This document shows, in pieces, positions 17,877-31,855 of a stretch of DNA of 33,830 nucleotides (position 1 is its first letter; each line of letters starts with the position of its first letter). The notes under the pieces are model-generated. The model saw nothing but the letters and a program-made list of their open reading frames with translations, was not told the DNA's origin and did no database searches. A program made the position numbers and the translations under genes. The DNA is taken from NCBI GenBank assembly GCA_049578545.1, contig JBAUMF010000090.1, forward strand, positions 1 to 33,830. Reading direction: 5' to 3'. The stretch is from DASQBT01 sp049578545 (GTDB lineage Bacteria; Pseudomonadota; Gammaproteobacteria; Burkholderiales; Thiobacillaceae).

Positions 17877-19280
17877 TTACAGCCCCAGATATTCCAGGAT
17901 GCCTTTCGCCGCCTCGCGGCCTTCCCACACCGCGGTGACCACGAGGTCGGAACCACGCACCATGTCGCCGCCGGCAAAGATTTTCGGGTTGGCGGTCTGG
18001 AACGCGTGTGTCTGTCCCTTTGCAATCACGCGGCCTGCCTGGTCGGTAGCGATGTCTTGCTCGGCAAACCAGGGCTGTGGATTGGGGCGGAAACCAAATG
18101 CAATGATGACGCGATCGGCAGCAACGATCTCCTCCGAGCCCTGCACCACGACTGGCGTGCGGCGGCCGCGCGCATCGGGCGGGCCGAGCTCGGTGGTGAC
18201 CAGTTTCACGCCCTCCACCTTGTTGAAGCCGATAATCTCCACAGGTTGGCGATTCCACAGGAACTGCACCCCCTCTTCCTTGGCATTGTTCACTTCGCGT
18301 TTGGACCCCGGCATGTTTTTTTCGTCGCGACGGTATGCACAGGTCACCGAAGCAGCACCTTGGCGGATGCTGGTGCGGTTGCAATCCATGGCGGTGTCAC
18401 CGCCGCCCAATACCACCACACGCTGGCCTTTCGTGTTATGAAAGGTTTCATCGGGCTTGAGCAGTTTGAGGCAATGGCGCACGTTGGAAATAAGGAAGGG
18501 CAACGCTTCCAGCACGCCGGACAAGTCCTCGCCGGAAAAACCGCCCTTCATGTAGGTGTAGGTGCCCATGCCAAGGAATACGGCATCGTAGTCGGCGAGA
18601 ATCTGCTGAATGGAAATGTCCTTGCCCACCTCCATGCCCAGTTTGAATTGCACGCCCATGGCCTCCAGCACTTCGCGACGGCGGGTCATGACCCACTTCT
18701 CCATTTTGAACTCCGGAATGCCAAAGGTAAGCAGGCCGCCTATTTCCTCATAGCGGTCGAACACTACCGGGGTGACGCCGCTGCGCACAAGGATATCCGC
18801 GCAACCCAGACCTGCCGGGCCGGCGCCAATCACTGCAACCTTCCTGCCGGATTTGCAGACCTGACTCATGTCGGGCCGCCAGCCGGCCTTGAAGGCTTCC
18901 TCGGATATGTATCTTTCAACCTGGCCGATGGTCACCGCGCCAAAACCGTCATTCAATGTGCAGGCGCCTTCGCACAATCTATCCTGCGGGCAGACACGAC
19001 CACACACTTCCGGCAGTGAATTGGTCTGATGCGACAGTTCCGCCGCCTCGAACAGGCGTCCCTCCGTCACCAGCTTGAGCCAGTTCGGGATGTAGTTGTG
19101 CACCGGGCATTTCCATTCGCAGTAGGGATTGCCGCATGCCAGACAACGCCCCGCTTGTTCGGCCGCGTGACCCGCATCCATCTTGGCGTAGATTTCCTTG
19201 AACTCATGGATGCGAATCACTGCCGGGGTTTTGTCGCCATCCCGGCGGGGCTGATTGAGGAATTGAAAAACATCACCCAT
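17877..19280 (-). CDS. gltD: glutamate synthase (NADPH) small subunit
   Basis: GltD is the electron-input subunit of glutamate synthase: NADPH reduces its FAD, and electrons pass through [4Fe-4S] clusters to GltB. The 467-residue length is typical. The N-terminal ferredoxin-like part has two Cys groups: C46, C49, C54, C58 (CLACGNPYCEWKC) and C93, C97, C103, C107. The FAD-binding Rossmann motif VIGAGPAGLG follows at about 150-159, then the second dinucleotide motif VVLGGGDTAMDC at about 295, and a C-terminal FAD motif (FAGGDMVRGSDLVVTAV). It lies 32 bases downstream of gltB and 10 bases upstream of the SWIM gene. ATG 19280 gives the canonical MGDVFQF start. Confidence 0.97.
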   Translation of the reverse strand: MGDVFQFLNQPRRDGDKTPAVIRIHEFKEIYAKMDAGHAAEQAGRCLACGNPYCEWKCPVHNYIPNWLKLVTEGRLFEAAELSHQTNSLPEVCGRVCPQDRLCEGACTLNDGFGAVTIGQVERYISEEAFKAGWRPDMSQVCKSGRKVAVIGAGPAGLGCADILVRSGVTPVVFDRYEEIGGLLTFGIPEFKMEKWVMTRRREVLEAMGVQFKLGMEVGKDISIQQILADYDAVFLGMGTYTYMKGGFSGEDLSGVLEALPFLISNVRHCLKLLKPDETFHNTKGQRVVVLGGGDTAMDCNRTSIRQGAASVTCAYRRDEKNMPGSKREVNNAKEEGVQFLWNRQPVEIIGFNKVEGVKLVTTELGPPDARGRRTPVVVQGSEEIVAADRVIIAFGFRPNPQPWFAEQDIATDQAGRVIAKGQTHAFQTANPKIFAGGDMVRGSDLVVTAVWEGREAAKGILEYLGL

Positions 19281-19312
19281 GTCTATTTGTCTTTATGAAT
19301 TTGAGTAGAGGT

Positions 19313-23791
<4,479 letters not shown>

Positions 23792-24451
23792 GAATGACAT
23801 CCAAAAAACCGGAACCCGAAATTTGGGCGAAAAGGGATTCATTTTAGCGCCAAGCATCAGGGCGGGGCAATGCCGAAAGGGCAAAACCCTAGTTGCTGCA
23901 AGGGGTTCCGCGCGCCGCCCGCCCTGGCCTTCGCATCGTCGCTTCGCTCCAGCTTGGCGGGTGCCAGAACCCGAGGCAGACATTGCCTTTGGGGGAATTG
24001 CCTTGCGACCCTTCCTAACAGGCGTGGTGTTATTTGATTCCCCACCGAAAGCTTTGAACAGAGCGGCCATGTTTCGGAGGCTGATTTATGCCGCATCACG
24101 GCGACCTGCCCGGCAGGCTCGGCTAGGCACAGCTACAATGCACTTTTCTTCGGAATACAGCTTTGGCGGTATCCTGATCTGTGATGTTTCATGGGCTTCC
24201 TGGCTTCCAAGTCTGACCATAGCCTACGAATCTCAGCCATCAAAATGTAATTGAGGTTACATATGTCTGCTCATCTATATAGAATTTGGTTAGGGTGACG
24301 AGCGGGTGCGGATGGACCAATACCGTTTATCCGGATTTGGACCTTGTCGGTGATTAGCGGATCAGCCTTGGCAGTTTGCCGGCGCGACGCTTCGGCGCTT
24401 CGAATCCCGCTTCAACCATTTAGCTCTATTTGCTGCACGGGCCCATAATTT
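23792..24451. promoter_or_regulatory. 660-base divergent gap between gltB and RND efflux operon
   Basis: No gene is supported here. Open frames on both strands (for example plus 23790-24254) have Arg/Pro-rich, low-complexity translations without any recognisable domain. On the plus strand TTGAGG (24251-24256) and TATATA (24276-24281) are a possible but overly spaced promoter for the efflux operon. CTGCCCGGCAG near 24099 is a short palindrome, and GCGACGCTTCGGCGC around 24390-24410 can fold weakly. The gap must also contain the gltB promoter, which I could not place. No adjacent regulator gene exists for the efflux pump. Confidence 0.3.
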
Positions 24452-25972
24452 ATGTCTCTAGCGCTGATGCAAGAACTTGATCTTTCCAGGCGCTTCTTGT
24501 GGATGTTGCTTGGTTTCGCTGCGCTGACTGGCTGTACTTCAGTCGGGCCCGATTTCAAGACTCCGGCAGCACCCTCGGTCGCGGGCTATCTCCGTCACAC
24601 TCCACTGACGACAACGGCATCTGCCGCTGCTGGGCTGGGCAACGCGCAAAGCTTCGTGGCCGGACAGGTCATGCCGGAAGATTGGTGGACAACATTCGGC
24701 GCGGTCAAGCTCGACAACCTGGTGGCCCAGGCGCTGCATGACAGCCCCACCTTGACCGCTGCCCAGGCGGCGTTGCGCCAGGCCCAGCAAATCCAGAAGG
24801 CACAGGCCGGCTCGACGCTATACCCAACGGTTGACGCCAACCTCGGCGCCAGCCGCAGCGTGTTCAACCCGGCCAGTGTCGGCCAGAGCGGCGGGTCAGA
24901 AAGCGTATTTACCCTCTACAACGCCGGCATCGCCGTCAACTACAATCTTGATTTGTTCGGCGGCAACCATCGCGCGCTGGAGGCGCTGGCTGCTCAAGCA
25001 GACTATCAGGCTTTTCAACTTGCCGGCGCACGCCTGACTCTGGCCGGAAACGTGGTCACCGCCGCCTTTGGCCAAGCACAGCTGACGGCACAGATCGAGG
25101 CAACCGAAGCCATCTTGCGGGCCCAGCAAGCCCAGCTCGACATCGCACGCAAGCGATTCGAGCTGGGCGCGGCTGCCAAACTCGATGTCCTGACCCTGCA
25201 AGCCCAAGTGGAGCAGACGCGCGCCAGCCTGCCGCCGCTGCGTAACAGGCTGGAACAGGCTGACCATCTTTTGGCCGTGCTAATCGGCCAGGCTCCAGGG
25301 TCAGCTGACATTCCGCGCTTCACACTTGCCGATTTCACCCTGCCTGCCCAGTTGCCGTTAGTCGTGCCGTCGGAGCTGGTGCGCCAACGTCCCGATATCC
25401 TGGCCTCCACCGCCTTGTTGCACGCTGCCACCGCGCAGTATGGCGTGGCTGTTTCCAAGCTTTATCCGCAGATCGACCTCAGTGCCACCCTGGGTACGCA
25501 GGCATTGACCACCGGTGCGCTGTTCGGGCCGGGCTCTATGATCTGGAGCCTGGCCGGGCATCTGGCGCAGCCGCTGTTCAACGCCGGGTTAGGGGCAGCA
25601 GCAAACGCCGCCGAGGCGAGCCTGCAGGTGGCCGGTGCCAACTATCAGCAAACCGTGCTGCAGGCCCTGCGCAGCGTGGCCGACGCGCTGCGCCAGCTTG
25701 ACAACGATGCCCAGGCCTTGCAGGCCCAGGCCGCAGCCGACGCATCAGCGCAGGATTCACTAAAGCTTGTTGAGCAGCAATACCAGTTAGGCGCGGCAAG
25801 CTATTTGCAACTGCTTACTGCGCAGCAACAGGTGCAGCAAACCCGTATCGCCTTGATCGCTGCGCAAGCCGCCCGCCTGGCCGATACGGCGGCGCTTTAT
25901 CAGGCCATGGGCGGCGGCAGGTTGGCGGGGTCGACTGATTCGGCGGCTCCCGCGCCGGTTGCTGCCCGATGA
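24452..25972 (+). CDS. RND efflux outer-membrane factor lipoprotein (NodT/OprM family)
   Basis: This is the trimeric outer-membrane channel component of a tripartite efflux pump. The 506-residue protein begins with Arg residues, a hydrophobic stretch (FLWMLLGFAAL) and the lipobox LTGC, so C28 should be lipidated. TSVGPDFKTP follows directly, as in most NodT/OprM proteins. Two long helical OEP repeats come next (LVAQALHDSPTLTAAQAALRQAQ at about 90, and the second half from about 285), with the typical LDLFGG and VPSELVRQRPDI motifs. ATG 24452 or 24467 could start translation; both keep the signal sequence. It is the first gene of the operon, whereas in most RND loci the channel gene is last or absent. 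Confidence 0.92.
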   Translation: MSLALMQELDLSRRFLWMLLGFAALTGCTSVGPDFKTPAAPSVAGYLRHTPLTTTASAAAGLGNAQSFVAGQVMPEDWWTTFGAVKLDNLVAQALHDSPTLTAAQAALRQAQQIQKAQAGSTLYPTVDANLGASRSVFNPASVGQSGGSESVFTLYNAGIAVNYNLDLFGGNHRALEALAAQADYQAFQLAGARLTLAGNVVTAAFGQAQLTAQIEATEAILRAQQAQLDIARKRFELGAAAKLDVLTLQAQVEQTRASLPPLRNRLEQADHLLAVLIGQAPGSADIPRFTLADFTLPAQLPLVVPSELVRQRPDILASTALLHAATAQYGVAVSKLYPQIDLSATLGTQALTTGALFGPGSMIWSLAGHLAQPLFNAGLGAAANAAEASLQVAGANYQQTVLQALRSVADALRQLDNDAQALQAQAAADASAQDSLKLVEQQYQLGAASYLQLLTAQQQVQQTRIALIAAQAARLADTAALYQAMGGGRLAGSTDSAAPAPVAAR

Positions 25973-26074
25973 TCCACCCTGATGAATACCACGCCCCGCC
26001 CCTGCGCGTGGCACACGAGCGACCCCTGCGCAAATATCAACTGACCGAAAGACAAACAAATTACGGAGTGACCG

Positions 26075-27217
26075 ATGGCCAAAGGTACAACTAAACCCAT
26101 GATCATCATGCTCATCGTCGCTGCGGTGCTAGTGGGCGGAGTCGTTGGATTTCAAACCTTCAAGAACAAAATGATCGCCCAGGGGATCAAGGGCTCGGCC
26201 AACCCGCCGCAGACAGTGTCAACTACGGTGGCGCAGGAAAGCAGCTGGCAACCGACAGTGGAAGCAGTAGGGAGCTTCAGCGCCAGCAAGCAGGCCGCGC
26301 TCAGCGCCGAGGTCGGCGGACTGGTCACGGCCATTTACTTCGATTCCGGCCAACGTGTGAATGTCGGTCAGCCACTGGTCGAACTCAACCCGGCGCCGCT
26401 TAAGGCGCAGCTGGTGCAACTCGAGGCGCAGGCTGCACTGGCCGAAGTCAACCTCAAGCGCGACCAGGCCCAGCTCAAGGTGCAGGCCATCAGTCAATCA
26501 GTCGTCGATACCGATGCCGCCACGCTCAAGAGCGCACAGGCCCAGGTCAAGACGCAGAAGGCGCTGATCGCGCAGAAGACCATTGCGGCGCCGTTCTCCG
26601 GCCAGCTCGGTATCCGTCAGGTCAACCTGGGCCAGTACCTGGCACCGGGCACACCCGTGGTCACCCTGCAGAAGCTTGATCCCATGGATGTCGATTTCAC
26701 CGTGCCGCAAAGCCAGATCGACCTCGTTCACGTGGGTATGCAGGCGCAAGTCCAAACCAGCGCGGCGCGAGACCAAACCTTCAACGCCAGGGTGACCGCC
26801 ATCGAGCCGCAGATTGACCCCGCCACGCGCAACCTCAAGGTGCGTGCCCGCATGCCCAACCCCAGGAATGCACTGCTGCCCGGCGTGTTCGCCACCGTGC
26901 GCATCACCCAAGGCCAGCCGCGCCAGTATGTCACTCTGCCGAATGCGGCCGTGGCCTACAATCCCTATGGCGCTACCGTGTTCATCGTGAGGGACCGGGG
27001 CAAGGGTCCGGACGGCAAGTCCAGGTTGACCGTGGAACAGCGCTTTGTCACCGCCGGGCTAACGCGCGGCGACCAGGTTGCCATTCTTGACGGGGTGAAG
27101 GCGGGCGAAATCGTGGTAACCGCCGGACAGCTCAAGTTGCGCAACGACTCGCCGGTACTGGTCAACAACAGCGTGCTGCCTTCGAATAACCCGAACCCGC
27201 AAGTGCCCAACCCGTGA
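26075..27217 (+). CDS. RND efflux periplasmic adaptor (membrane fusion protein, HlyD-like)
   Basis: This adaptor bridges the inner-membrane pump and the outer-membrane channel. The 380 residues start with a single N-terminal membrane anchor (MIIMLIVAAVLVGGVVGF) and lack a lipobox. The biotinyl-lipoyl-like halves follow (GSFSASKQAALSAEVGGLV with YFDSGQRVNVGQPLVEL, and IAAPFSGQLGIRQVNLGQYL), enclosing an alpha-hairpin of about 60 residues rich in Gln, Ala and Lys. The beta-barrel and membrane-proximal domains come last (RVTAIEPQIDPATRNLKVRARMPNP in parts). GGAGTG seven bases before ATG 26075 supports the start. It follows the channel gene by 102 bases, and its stop overlaps the possible GTG start of the permease gene. 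Confidence 0.93.
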   Translation: MAKGTTKPMIIMLIVAAVLVGGVVGFQTFKNKMIAQGIKGSANPPQTVSTTVAQESSWQPTVEAVGSFSASKQAALSAEVGGLVTAIYFDSGQRVNVGQPLVELNPAPLKAQLVQLEAQAALAEVNLKRDQAQLKVQAISQSVVDTDAATLKSAQAQVKTQKALIAQKTIAAPFSGQLGIRQVNLGQYLAPGTPVVTLQKLDPMDVDFTVPQSQIDLVHVGMQAQVQTSAARDQTFNARVTAIEPQIDPATRNLKVRARMPNPRNALLPGVFATVRITQGQPRQYVTLPNAAVAYNPYGATVFIVRDRGKGPDGKSRLTVEQRFVTAGLTRGDQVAILDGVKAGEIVVTAGQLKLRNDSPVLVNNSVLPSNNPNPQVPNP

Positions 27218-27219
27218 CG

Positions 27220-30200
27220 ATGAACAAGAAATTCACCGACATCTTCATCGCGCGCCCGGTGCTGGCCACCGTGGTCAGCCTGGTGATTCTGGTGCTGGGG
27301 CTGCGTTCGGCGGGATTGCTGCCGGTGTTGCAGTATCCCTACACGCAAAATGCCGTGGTTACGGTCAGCACGGTCTACCCTGGCGCCGACGCCAATCTGG
27401 TGGCGAGCTTCATCACCACGCCGCTGGAGAATGCCATCGCCCAAGCCAACGGCATCGACTACATGACGTCGAGCAGCGTACAAGGGGTGAGCACCATCAC
27501 CGTCAACCTGCGCCTGAACTACGACCCGGACAAGGCCCTTACCGAGATAAACACCAAGGTCAACTCGGTGCTCAACCAGTTGCCGCCGCAATCGCAAACG
27601 CCAGTGCTTTCGGTGGCCATCGGCCAGACCATTGACGCAATGTACATGGGTTTCTACAGCGACGTGCTCAGACCCAACCAGATAACCGACTATCTCATCC
27701 GCTCGGTGCAGCCCAAGCTGCAGGCCATCGAGGGGGTGCAGACTGCCGAGATCCTGGGCGCCAAGAACTTTGCGTTGCGGGCATGGCTGGACCCGCAGAA
27801 ACTCGCTGCCTACGGCCTGACCGCCGCTGATGTGCATGCAGCACTTGCCGCCAACAACTATCTCTCCTCCACCGGTAACTCCAAAGGCCAGATGGTGCAG
27901 ATCAACCTGTCGGCCAATACCAACTTGAGCTCCCTCGACGGCTTCAAGAACCTCGTTGTGAAATCAGTCAATGGGCAGGTCGTAAGGCTGGATGACGTGG
28001 CCGAGGTCTCTCTGGGGTCGGACGACTATGACACCGCGGTAGCCTTTGATGGCAAGTCCTCGGTGTTCATCGGCATTCAGGTTGCGCCTGGAGCCAACCT
28101 GCTCGACGTTGTCGCACGCGTGCGCAAGGTTTTCCCGGATATCCAGTCGCAGCTTCCGGCTGGCTTGACTGGCGCCATTCCCTACGACTCGACCAAGTTC
28201 GTCAACGCTTCCATCCATGACGTCATCAAGACCCTGGTCGAGGCCGTTCTCATCGTCACTGCGGTGGTGTTCGTGTTCCTCGGTTCGCTGCGCTCGGTAA
28301 TCATTCCACTCGTGGCCATCCCGCTGTCCATCATCGGCACTTTTACCGTCATGCTGGCGCTGGGTTATACGATCAACCTCCTCACGCTACTGGCCATCGT
28401 TCTGGCCATTGGCCTGGTGGTGGATGACGCCATCATCGTGGTAGAGAACGTCAGCCGCCACCTCGAGAATGGCATGAGCCGCATGGATGCGGCCTTGCGC
28501 GCAGCGCGCGAACTGGCCAACCCCATCATCGCCATGACCATCGTGCTGGTCGCGGTGTATGTGCCCATCGGCTTCATGGGCGGACTGACCGGCTCCCTGT
28601 TTACCGAGTTTGCCTTCACTCTCGTCGGCACGGTCACGATGTCGGCCATCATCGCGTTGACGCTGTCGCCCATGATGTGTTCCCGACTGCTCAAAGCGCC
28701 CGATCCGCAAAGCCACAACTGGCAGGACAGATTGGTGATGTTCCTGGACCGGAGCTTCGAGCGCCTGCACACGCGCTACGAGCGCGTGCTGCACGGTTCC
28801 CTTAATTACCTGCCGGTGACGGCGGTGATGGCCGTCATTGTTCTCGGCAGCATCTATTACCTCTACTCCACCTCCAGCTCGGAGCTGGCGCCGCAGGAAG
28901 ATCAGGGTGTGCTCATTTCCATCGCCTTCAACAACCCGACGGCCACGCTGGACCAGCGCCAGATCTATGCCAAACAGATTTACGACACGTACAAGAGCTT
29001 TGCCGAAACCGACCATGTCTTCCAGCTCAACGCGCCAACCCAGGTAATCGGCGGCATGGTGCTCAAGCCGTGGGACGAGCGCACCAGGACTACCATGCAA
29101 CTTCAGCCGGTGCTGCAACAGGACTTGAACCACATTGCCGGTTCGCAGATCGCAGTGTTTCAGCCGCCGCCGCTGCCCGGGGCGCGCGGCTTGCCCGTCC
29201 AGTTCGTGCTCACCACCTCCGAGCCGTTCAACAAGCTCTATGACGTGTCGCAGCAATTCCTGCAGGCGGCGCTCAAGAGCGGGCAGTTCATGTTCCTGCA
29301 GTCGGACCTGCGCATCGACCTCCCGCAGACGCGCATCGACATCGACCGCAACATGGCCGCTCAGCTCGGCCTGAGCATGCAGGACATCGGTTCGGCCTTG
29401 TCGGCCATGCTGGGCGGCGGCTACGTGAATTTCTTCGATCTGGGCGGCCGCTCTTACAAGGTGATTCCGCAAGTGGAGCAGCGCTTCCGCCTTAACCCCG
29501 ACCAGCTCAGGTATTACTTCCTGCGCACCGCAAGCGGGGCCATGGTGCCACTGTCCACCGTGGTGCACCTCAAAACCTCCGTGCAGCCCGAGACGATCAG
29601 CCACTTCCAGCAGGCCAATTCCGCCACCGTTCAGGGAGTGCCCATGCCCTTTATCGCGCAGGGCCAGGCGCTCGACAACCTCAAGCAACTGGCGCAGCGC
29701 ACCCTGCCGGCCGGATACACCTTCGACTACGCCGGCCCCGCGCGTCAGTTCGAGCAGGAATCGGGCGGGCTGGTGCTGACCTTCTTCTTTGCCCTGGTCA
29801 TCATCTTCCTGGCGCTGGCGGCGCAATTCGAAAGTTTCCGCGATCCAATCATCATCCTGGTGTCGGTGCCCATGGCGATTTCAGGTGCACTGCTGTTCAT
29901 CAACCTGGGAATCGGCCGCGCGACGCTCAACATCTATACCGAGGTCGGACTGGTCACGCTGATCGGCCTGATCTCCAAGCACGGCATCCTGATCGTCGAA
30001 TTCGCCAACAACCTGCAGCGCGAGGGCCGCAGCAAACGCGAAGCCATCGAACATGCCGCCGGCCTGCGGTTGCGTCCGATCCTGATGACCACCGGGGCCA
30101 TGGTGCTGGGCGTAATGCCGCTGATTACCGCAAGTGGTGCCGGCGCCGTGAGTCGTTTCAACATGGGCCTTGTCATCGCTACCGGCCTGTCCATCGGCAC

Positions 30201-30330
30201 GCTGTTCACCCTGTTCGTGGTTCCCGCGATGTACATGATGCTCGGCACGGATCACAGCCATGAAGCCAGGGCCAGGGAACTGCTCAAAGCAGAGGCAGAT
30301 GATCAGTCGGCCTACCCGTTGTCTGAGTAA
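27220..30330 (+). CDS. RND multidrug efflux permease (HAE1 family)
   Basis: This is the proton-driven inner-membrane pump of the tripartite system; HAE1 pumps export hydrophobic and amphiphilic drugs, dyes or detergents. The 1,036 residues show the duplicated RND layout: membrane helix 1 (ARPVLATVVSLVILVLGL), a large periplasmic porter loop, helices 2-6, then the repeat. The proton-relay Asp pair is D402-D403 in LVVDDAIIVVEN, and the partner Lys is in LIGLISKHGILIVEFAN in the second half. GALRSVIIP-type loops (here GSLRSVIIPLVAIPLS) and MTTGAMVLGVMPL are also seen. ATG 27220 is preferred; an in-frame GTG two codons earlier (27214) overlaps the adaptor stop. No repressor gene is adjacent, so regulation is unknown. 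Substrate cannot be inferred. Confidence 0.95.
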   Translation: MNKKFTDIFIARPVLATVVSLVILVLGLRSAGLLPVLQYPYTQNAVVTVSTVYPGADANLVASFITTPLENAIAQANGIDYMTSSSVQGVSTITVNLRLNYDPDKALTEINTKVNSVLNQLPPQSQTPVLSVAIGQTIDAMYMGFYSDVLRPNQITDYLIRSVQPKLQAIEGVQTAEILGAKNFALRAWLDPQKLAAYGLTAADVHAALAANNYLSSTGNSKGQMVQINLSANTNLSSLDGFKNLVVKSVNGQVVRLDDVAEVSLGSDDYDTAVAFDGKSSVFIGIQVAPGANLLDVVARVRKVFPDIQSQLPAGLTGAIPYDSTKFVNASIHDVIKTLVEAVLIVTAVVFVFLGSLRSVIIPLVAIPLSIIGTFTVMLALGYTINLLTLLAIVLAIGLVVDDAIIVVENVSRHLENGMSRMDAALRAARELANPIIAMTIVLVAVYVPIGFMGGLTGSLFTEFAFTLVGTVTMSAIIALTLSPMMCSRLLKAPDPQSHNWQDRLVMFLDRSFERLHTRYERVLHGSLNYLPVTAVMAVIVLGSIYYLYSTSSSELAPQEDQGVLISIAFNNPTATLDQRQIYAKQIYDTYKSFAETDHVFQLNAPTQVIGGMVLKPWDERTRTTMQLQPVLQQDLNHIAGSQIAVFQPPPLPGARGLPVQFVLTTSEPFNKLYDVSQQFLQAALKSGQFMFLQSDLRIDLPQTRIDIDRNMAAQLGLSMQDIGSALSAMLGGGYVNFFDLGGRSYKVIPQVEQRFRLNPDQLRYYFLRTASGAMVPLSTVVHLKTSVQPETISHFQQANSATVQGVPMPFIAQGQALDNLKQLAQRTLPAGYTFDYAGPARQFEQESGGLVLTFFFALVIIFLALAAQFESFRDPIIILVSVPMAISGALLFINLGIGRATLNIYTEVGLVTLIGLISKHGILIVEFANNLQREGRSKREAIEHAAGLRLRPILMTTGAMVLGVMPLITASGAGAVSRFNMGLVIATGLSIGTLFTLFVVPAMYMMLGTDHSHEARARELLKAEADDQSAYPLSE

Positions 30331-30465
30331 TGCAGCAAGAATGCCCATGTGCAAGGCACTCGAGGGCAGCATCCAGGAAATGTGCAGTGAGGCATGATTC
30401 CAATCGAATGATAAATTGCACAAAGCGTTCCATAATCAGCCTTTTCACCCTGTTAGCGAACGACC

Positions 30466-30927
30466 ATGGGGTTTGGCGAACCAATACGCTTTAAGCAATT
30501 CGCAGATCTTCCCTATGGAGCTGAGCGGGTGTTTGACCTGGTCGCCGATGTCGAACGGTATCCGGAGTTCTTGACTGAATACCGAAAAGTGCATATTCGC
30601 TCTCGAGACGGAGAGACATTGCAGGTCGACCAGATCATTGGTTTCTCGGCAATTGAATTGACCCTGAGCGCAGTGGCGACTCTGAAGCGGCCGGAATCGA
30701 TTGTCGTTCGTTCGCACCATGGGCTGATGGGCGATCTTGAAATCCGCTGGAACTTCAAGCCTTCCAAGATGGGCACTTACGTGGAGTTCCGCATGGAACT
30801 CATGCCCCCCTCGCGATTTGCGGCCGGGCTGGTCGGCTATCTGTTGACCAAATCTGCCGAGCGAACAATTCGGGCATTTACCGAGCGCGCACATCGGGTG
30901 TATGGCGATGTTTCCTTGTCACCCTGA
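30466..30927 (+). CDS. SRPBCC / START-like protein (Coq10/RatA type)
   Basis: This small cytoplasmic protein (153 residues) has the START-like lipid-binding fold. The N-terminal strand and helix pattern (FDLVADVERYPEFLTEYRKV in parts) and the C-terminal long helix (SAERTIRAFTERAHRVYG) match the Coq10/RatA group, which binds ubiquinone or, for RatA, has been reported to interfere with ribosome assembly. The usual RatA signature PWC after the helix is replaced by TEY, and the gene is not next to smpB or rnfH, so I treat it as a divergent paralogue and give no symbol. ATG 30466 leaves a 135-base gap after the permease gene. A strong hairpin follows the stop codon directly. Confidence 0.8.
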   Translation: MGFGEPIRFKQFADLPYGAERVFDLVADVERYPEFLTEYRKVHIRSRDGETLQVDQIIGFSAIELTLSAVATLKRPESIVVRSHHGLMGDLEIRWNFKPSKMGTYVEFRMELMPPSRFAAGLVGYLLTKSAERTIRAFTERAHRVYGDVSLSP

Positions 30928-30959
30928 GCCGACCCCATGCTGATCTCCTGGTCGGCTCA
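30925..30959 (+). terminator. 10-bp stem-loop after the SRPBCC gene
   Basis: TGAGCCGACC (30925-30934, including the stop codon) and GGTCGGCTCA (30950-30959) form a perfect G/C-rich stem with a 15-base loop. There is no T-tract afterwards, so it is either a U-less or Rho-aided terminator, or a barrier that stabilises the upstream mRNA 3' end. Confidence 0.5.
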
Positions 30960-31081
30960 TCGGCTGCTGGGTGGGGCGGCGAATAATCCGTATTGCCATT
31001 CGAGAAGACGGACACGCGACATGTTGGTTAACGAGAGCAGTTCAAACAGGCCACGCCACGGCTAGCATCCTCGCAAAACAG

Positions 31082-31843
31082 ATGTGCAAGACCGGCTTTC
31101 CTCGCTCCTGGCTTTTCATGCTCTGCCTGAGTACCCTTTTTCACACCGGCGCGCGCGCAAATGAAGTCCAGGTGTCCGTCGCTGCCCATTTCACCGCGGC
31201 CATGCAAAAGATTGCCGCTGAATTTTAAAATGACACCGGGTACAAGGCGCTGCTTTCCTTCGGCTCTTCGGGCAAGTTCTACGCCCCGATCAAGAACGGC
31301 GCGCCGTTCCAGGTGTTCCTCTCGGCCGACGACGACAAGCCGGCCAAGCTCGAACTGGAAGGCATGACTGTGCCCGGCAGCCGCTTCACCTATGCCGTCG
31401 GCACCCTGGTCTTATGGTCGGCCAGGCCCGGCTATGTGGATGGCAAGGGCGAGGTACTGAAAGAAGGCTCGTTCCGACACCTTGCCCTCGCCAATCCCAA
31501 ACTGGCACCACATGGTGCAGCCGCAGGTCGAAGTGCTCAACAAGCTTGGCCTCTACGCTGGCCTGCAACCCAGGTTCGTCCAGGGCGAGAACGTCACCCA
31601 GACCTTTCAGTTCATCGCGACCGGCAATGCCGAACTGGGTCTTGTCGCCTTGGCGCAAGTGATGAAGGACGGCAAGATCATTGACGGGTCCGCTTGGATC
31701 GTTCCGCCCGATCTTTACGCGCCCATCCGCCAGGATGGCGTGATCCTGTCGAGCGGCAAGGACAACCTGCCGCGCTGGCGTTGATGAAATACCTGAAGCA
31801 AGCCAAGGCCCGGGCTATCATCAAGGCCTATGGATACAGATAA
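31082..31843 (+). pseudogene. modA: molybdate ABC transporter substrate-binding protein, disrupted
   Basis: ModA binds molybdate in the periplasm and delivers it to ModBC. The signal peptide (WLFMLCLSTLFHTGARA) and mature start NEVQVSVAAHFTAAMQKIAAEF (in parts) are clear, but a TAA at 31226-31228 stops the frame. The same frame then resumes as NDTGYKALLSFGSSGKFYAPI, with the expected mid-domain FLSADDDKPAKLE and YAVGTLVLWS. Near 31527 an extra G shifts the frame (ANPKLAPHGAAA to VEVLNKLGLYAGLQ), and near 31767 a missing C shifts it back (GKDN to ALALMKYLK), ending AIIKAYGYR at the TAA 31841-31843. Three separate lesions make function unlikely unless the sequence has errors. It lies just upstream of intact modB, in its usual place. 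Confidence 0.85.
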
Positions 31844-31855
31844 GACTGTCACATT

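Noticed and set aside
17793..19019. 408-residue plus-strand frame
   Set aside because: Antisense to gltD; His/Ala-rich with no recognisable motif.
23792..24070. N-terminal extension of gltB by 93 codons
   Set aside because: GltB needs its Cys near the N-terminus after a short propeptide; the extension has no family similarity.
28387..29826. 479-residue open frame on the minus strand
   Set aside because: Antisense to the RND permease; translation is Arg/His/Gln-rich and unlike a real protein.
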